This document shows positions 4,557 through 7,305 of a DNA stretch of 7,305 bases, one piece after another. This stretch comes from Vermiphilus sp. GTDB taxonomy: Bacteria > Ratteibacteria > UBA8468 > B48-G9 > JAFGKM01. Both the position numbers and the translations under genes were made by a program. Location of the stretch: positions 1 to 7,305 of the forward strand of contig DYKC01000051.1 of the NCBI GenBank assembly GCA_020722825.1, written 5' to 3'. The first letter of the stretch is position 1. Every line of letters begins with the position of its first letter. The notes under the pieces are model-generated. The model saw only the letters and a program-made list of their open reading frames with translations. It made no database searches and was not told where the DNA came from.

Positions 4557-7283
4557 ATGGGGAAACAGAAGTATGTGTATTTTTTTGGTGGAGGTAAGGC
4601 AGATGGCGACGGGAGTATGAAGGAACTGCTCGGAGGAAAGGGAGCAGGTCTTGCTGAAATGGTAAAACTGGACATTCCTGTTCCGGCAGGATTCACCATT
4701 ACCACAGAAGTATGCACTTATTATTATACGAACAACAGAAATCTACCTGAAGGGCTGGAAGAAGATATAAAGGAAAATCTTGCAAAAGTAGAAAAGATTA
4801 TGGGCAGCAGGTTCGGGGACTCTGAAAATCCTTTGCTTGTATCTGTCCGTTCAGGTGCAAGAAAGTCTATGCCTGGTATGATGGAGACTGTTCTTAACGT
4901 GGGACTTTGTACTACAACAATACCGGGACTGATTAAGAAAACAAATAATCCGCGTTTTGTCTACGATGCATACAGAAGACTGATAATGATGTATTCGGAT
5001 GTGGTTATGGAGAAGGCAGCCGGAAGGGAAGTAGAAGAAGGAAAGGGCATAAGAGTTCAACTGGACAGAATGATGACCGAAGTTAAGGAGAAAAAGGGAT
5101 ATAAATTAGATACCGATCTCACTGCAGAAGACCTTAAAGATTTGTGTGTGAGGTTTAAGGCAAGGGTCAAAGAGGTTATAGGTGAGGAATTCCCTGATAA
5201 TGCGATGGAACAGTTGATGGGAGGCATAAAAGCTGTTTTCCAGTCCTGGAATGGTAAAAGAGCGGTTTCGTACCGGCGTATTGAGGGTATTCCAGATGAC
5301 TGGGGTACTGCTGTTAATGTACAGGCAATGGTATTCGGCAATATGGGAGATACTTCAGCCACAGGTGTGGCTTTTTCGCGTAATCCTGCAACAGGAGATA
5401 ACAAATTTTACGGTGAATGGTTGATTAATGCCCAGGGTGAAGACGTAGTGGCAGGCATAAGGACGCCCAATCCGTTGAACGAAGAAACCAAAAATGAACA
5501 GAATCAGCACCTTCCCTCTCTTCAGGAGGCAATGCCTGACGTTTACAGAGAACTTTGCGATATCAGGTTGAAACTTGAAAAGCATTACAGGGATATGCAG
5601 GATATAGAGTTTACGATACAGGAGGGAAGGTTATGGATGCTTCAATGCCGTGTTGGAAAAAGAACAGGGACTGCCGCACTTAATATGGCGATGGATATGC
5701 TTGAAGAAGGACTGATAGATAAAAAAGAGGTTGTAATGAGGTTGAGTGCTAATCAGATTGACGAACTTCTCCATCCTCTGGTTGACCCGCAAGTGGAAGT
5801 AAAGACGAATTCCCTGGCGAAAGGGCTTCCCGCTGGTCCTGGTGGAGCGTCCGGGCATATAGTTTTTACCGCTGATGATGCAGTAAAGTGGACAAAGCAG
5901 GGGAAAAAAGTGATCCTTGTGCGTGAAGAAACCAACCCTGAAGACGTTGAAGGCATGAGGGCGGCTCAGGGTATTCTTACAGGGAGGGGAGGAATGACGA
6001 GCCATGCGGCACTTGTTGCCAGAGGGTGGGGTAAGTGCTGTATTGTTGGCTGCGGAGCGTTAAAGATAGATACCCAGAAAAAGACTATGAGAGTAGGCGG
6101 TAAAATTTTCAAGGAAGGAGATATCATAACGCTTAACGGAACAAGGGGCTATGTTTACGAGGGTGAACTGCCTATGATAGATGCAACGGAAAATCCAAGG
6201 TTTGTTGAGTTTATGAAAATCGCCACCTCTCTGCGTAAACTCGGGGTGAGGGCAAATGCTGATACTCCGGATGATGCGAAAAATGCCCTTGCCTTTGGTG
6301 CTGAAGGAATAGGTCTTTTTAGAACAGAACATATGTTTTACGGCAAAGGCTCGGAAGAACCTTTATTCCTGCTCAGAAAAATGATTATCGCACATAACGA
6401 GGAAGCGAGAAGGGCGGCACTTGATGAGTTGCTTCCCTATGTAAAGAAGGATGTTAAGGCAACAATGGAGGTTATGAACGGACTTCCTGTTACCATAAGA
6501 CTTCTTGATCCACCCCTGCATGAATTTGTTCCCAAACGCAAAGAAGAACAGGTCAAACTGGCTAAAAGCCTTGGCATATCTGCTAAAGAATTTGAAAAAA
6601 GAGTGGAGAGTTTGCATGAAACCAATCCTATGATGGGACACCGCGGTGTACGCCTTGGTATCACCTATCCTGAGATCACAGAGATGCAGGTAAGAGCAAT
6701 TTTTGAGGCGGCAGCTGAACTTGTCAGCGAGGGCAAAAAACCGCTCCCTGAGATTATGGTGCCCGTTGTAAGCACTGTTGAAGAACTCAAAGACCAGAAA
6801 AAGATTGTTGACAGGGTTTACAAAGAGGTTTGCGCAAAGTACGGCGTTAAGAAAATAGATTATCTTTACGGGACAATGATAGAGATTCCGAGAGCGGCAT
6901 TGACGGCAGACAAGATTGCTGCTGAGGCGGAGTTCTTTTCCTTTGGTACCAATGACCTTACCCAGATGGGATTTGGTTTCTCCAGAGACGATATCGCAGG
7001 TTTTGCACAGGACTACATAGACAAGAAAATTCTTTCTAACGACCCGTTCCAGGTTCTTGACCAGGAGGGTATTGGTGAACTTGTTGATATTGGGATCAAG
7101 AGAGGACGCAGCACCCGTCCAAATCTGAAGGTGGGTATTTGCGGGGAGCATGGCGGAGAGGCTGAATCGGTCAAATTCTGCCACAGGGAAAAGATGAACT
7201 ATGTCAGCTGCTCACCATACAGAATTCCAATTGCCATCCTTGCTGCTGCGCAGGCGGCGATTGAAGATGAACGTAAATCTTGA
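4557..7283 (+). CDS. ppdK: Pyruvate, phosphate dikinase
   Basis: This cytoplasmic enzyme catalyses the reversible reaction pyruvate + ATP + phosphate to phosphoenolpyruvate + AMP + pyrophosphate, supplying PEP for gluconeogenesis or running as a pyrophosphate-linked glycolytic step. Domain order is canonical. The N-terminal ATP-grasp region (about 1-370) has GGKGAGLAEM with K28, SVRSGA with R98, and IEF with E351 leading to LQCRVGKRT with R365. The swivelling phosphohistidine domain (about 410-530) has GGMTSHAALVARG with catalytic H483 and the adjacent T481-S482. The C-terminal PEP/pyruvate barrel (about 540-905) has FRTEHMF with R589, IRLLDPPLHEF with R648, metal ligands E776 (MIEIPRA) and D800 (FGTNDLTQ), and proton donor C862 (ICGEHGG). 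The TSH tripeptide is the known target of the PPDK regulatory kinase/phosphatase, whose gene is not in the window. The 908 residues slightly exceed the roughly 874 of Clostridium symbiosum. All catalytic residues are present, so it should be active. Confidence 0.98.
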   Translation: MGKQKYVYFFGGGKADGDGSMKELLGGKGAGLAEMVKLDIPVPAGFTITTEVCTYYYTNNRNLPEGLEEDIKENLAKVEKIMGSRFGDSENPLLVSVRSGARKSMPGMMETVLNVGLCTTTIPGLIKKTNNPRFVYDAYRRLIMMYSDVVMEKAAGREVEEGKGIRVQLDRMMTEVKEKKGYKLDTDLTAEDLKDLCVRFKARVKEVIGEEFPDNAMEQLMGGIKAVFQSWNGKRAVSYRRIEGIPDDWGTAVNVQAMVFGNMGDTSATGVAFSRNPATGDNKFYGEWLINAQGEDVVAGIRTPNPLNEETKNEQNQHLPSLQEAMPDVYRELCDIRLKLEKHYRDMQDIEFTIQEGRLWMLQCRVGKRTGTAALNMAMDMLEEGLIDKKEVVMRLSANQIDELLHPLVDPQVEVKTNSLAKGLPAGPGGASGHIVFTADDAVKWTKQGKKVILVREETNPEDVEGMRAAQGILTGRGGMTSHAALVARGWGKCCIVGCGALKIDTQKKTMRVGGKIFKEGDIITLNGTRGYVYEGELPMIDATENPRFVEFMKIATSLRKLGVRANADTPDDAKNALAFGAEGIGLFRTEHMFYGKGSEEPLFLLRKMIIAHNEEARRAALDELLPYVKKDVKATMEVMNGLPVTIRLLDPPLHEFVPKRKEEQVKLAKSLGISAKEFEKRVESLHETNPMMGHRGVRLGITYPEITEMQVRAIFEAAAELVSEGKKPLPEIMVPVVSTVEELKDQKKIVDRVYKEVCAKYGVKKIDYLYGTMIEIPRAALTADKIAAEAEFFSFGTNDLTQMGFGFSRDDIAGFAQDYIDKKILSNDPFQVLDQEGIGELVDIGIKRGRSTRPNLKVGICGEHGGEAESVKFCHREKMNYVSCSPYRIPIAILAAAQAAIEDERKS

Positions 7284-7305
7284 ACTTCATAAGTAATTAA
7301 CTTCT

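Noticed and set aside
6363..7184. 273-codon minus-strand open frame inside ppdK
   Set aside because: It is antisense to the conserved PEP-binding barrel of ppdK, encodes no recognisable motif, and is explained by the codon use of the sense gene.
7284..7305. 22 bases after ppdK examined for a terminator
   Set aside because: There is no stem or T run in the short stretch available; any terminator lies beyond the window.

Overview
This window is ordinary bacterial chromosome. Three complete genes lie on the minus strand (rsmE, then leuA, then leuC, in transcription order) and one large complete gene, ppdK (pyruvate, phosphate dikinase), lies divergently on the plus strand. All four are recognised from conserved motifs and near-full family lengths. 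I see no tRNA, rRNA, CRISPR array, intact insertion sequence or phage gene.

Layout. 1-392 carries no convincing gene. It is AT-rich, holds fragments of open frame on both strands, a possible plus-strand terminator (262-308), and a short broken-looking open frame that begins two bases after the leuC stop. leuC (393-1646) and leuA (1858-3390) are separated by a 211-base gap containing a hairpin of a REP-like type and short GTTCGG-type repeats. A good promoter sits between rsmE and leuA, so leuA is probably expressed independently of rsmE. rsmE is at 3500-4249. The 307-base divergent region 4250-4556 is the most structured non-coding DNA here. It holds a perfect 13-base inverted repeat, two pairs of short direct repeats with helical-turn spacing, and two candidate sigma70-type promoters pointing at ppdK. 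ppdK fills 4557-7283.

Functions. LeuA and LeuC carry out the first two steps of leucine synthesis from 2-ketoisovalerate, giving 2-isopropylmalate and then 3-isopropylmalate. The small subunit gene leuD, which LeuC needs, and leuB are not in the window. PpdK interconverts pyruvate and phosphoenolpyruvate using ATP and phosphate, typical of anaerobic or autotrophic bacteria that run a pyrophosphate-linked central metabolism. RsmE methylates 16S rRNA.

Organism. Shine-Dalgarno sites, sigma70-like promoters, the short (about 420-residue) LeuC type and a PPDK of 908 residues indicate a bacterium, probably an anaerobe. My impression is an environmental lineage such as Planctomycetota (anammox-like) or a similar phylum, but the sequence alone does not prove this. 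I did not find a new biological system. The points most worth checking are the repeat cluster upstream of ppdK and the missing leuD with a broken frame after leuC.
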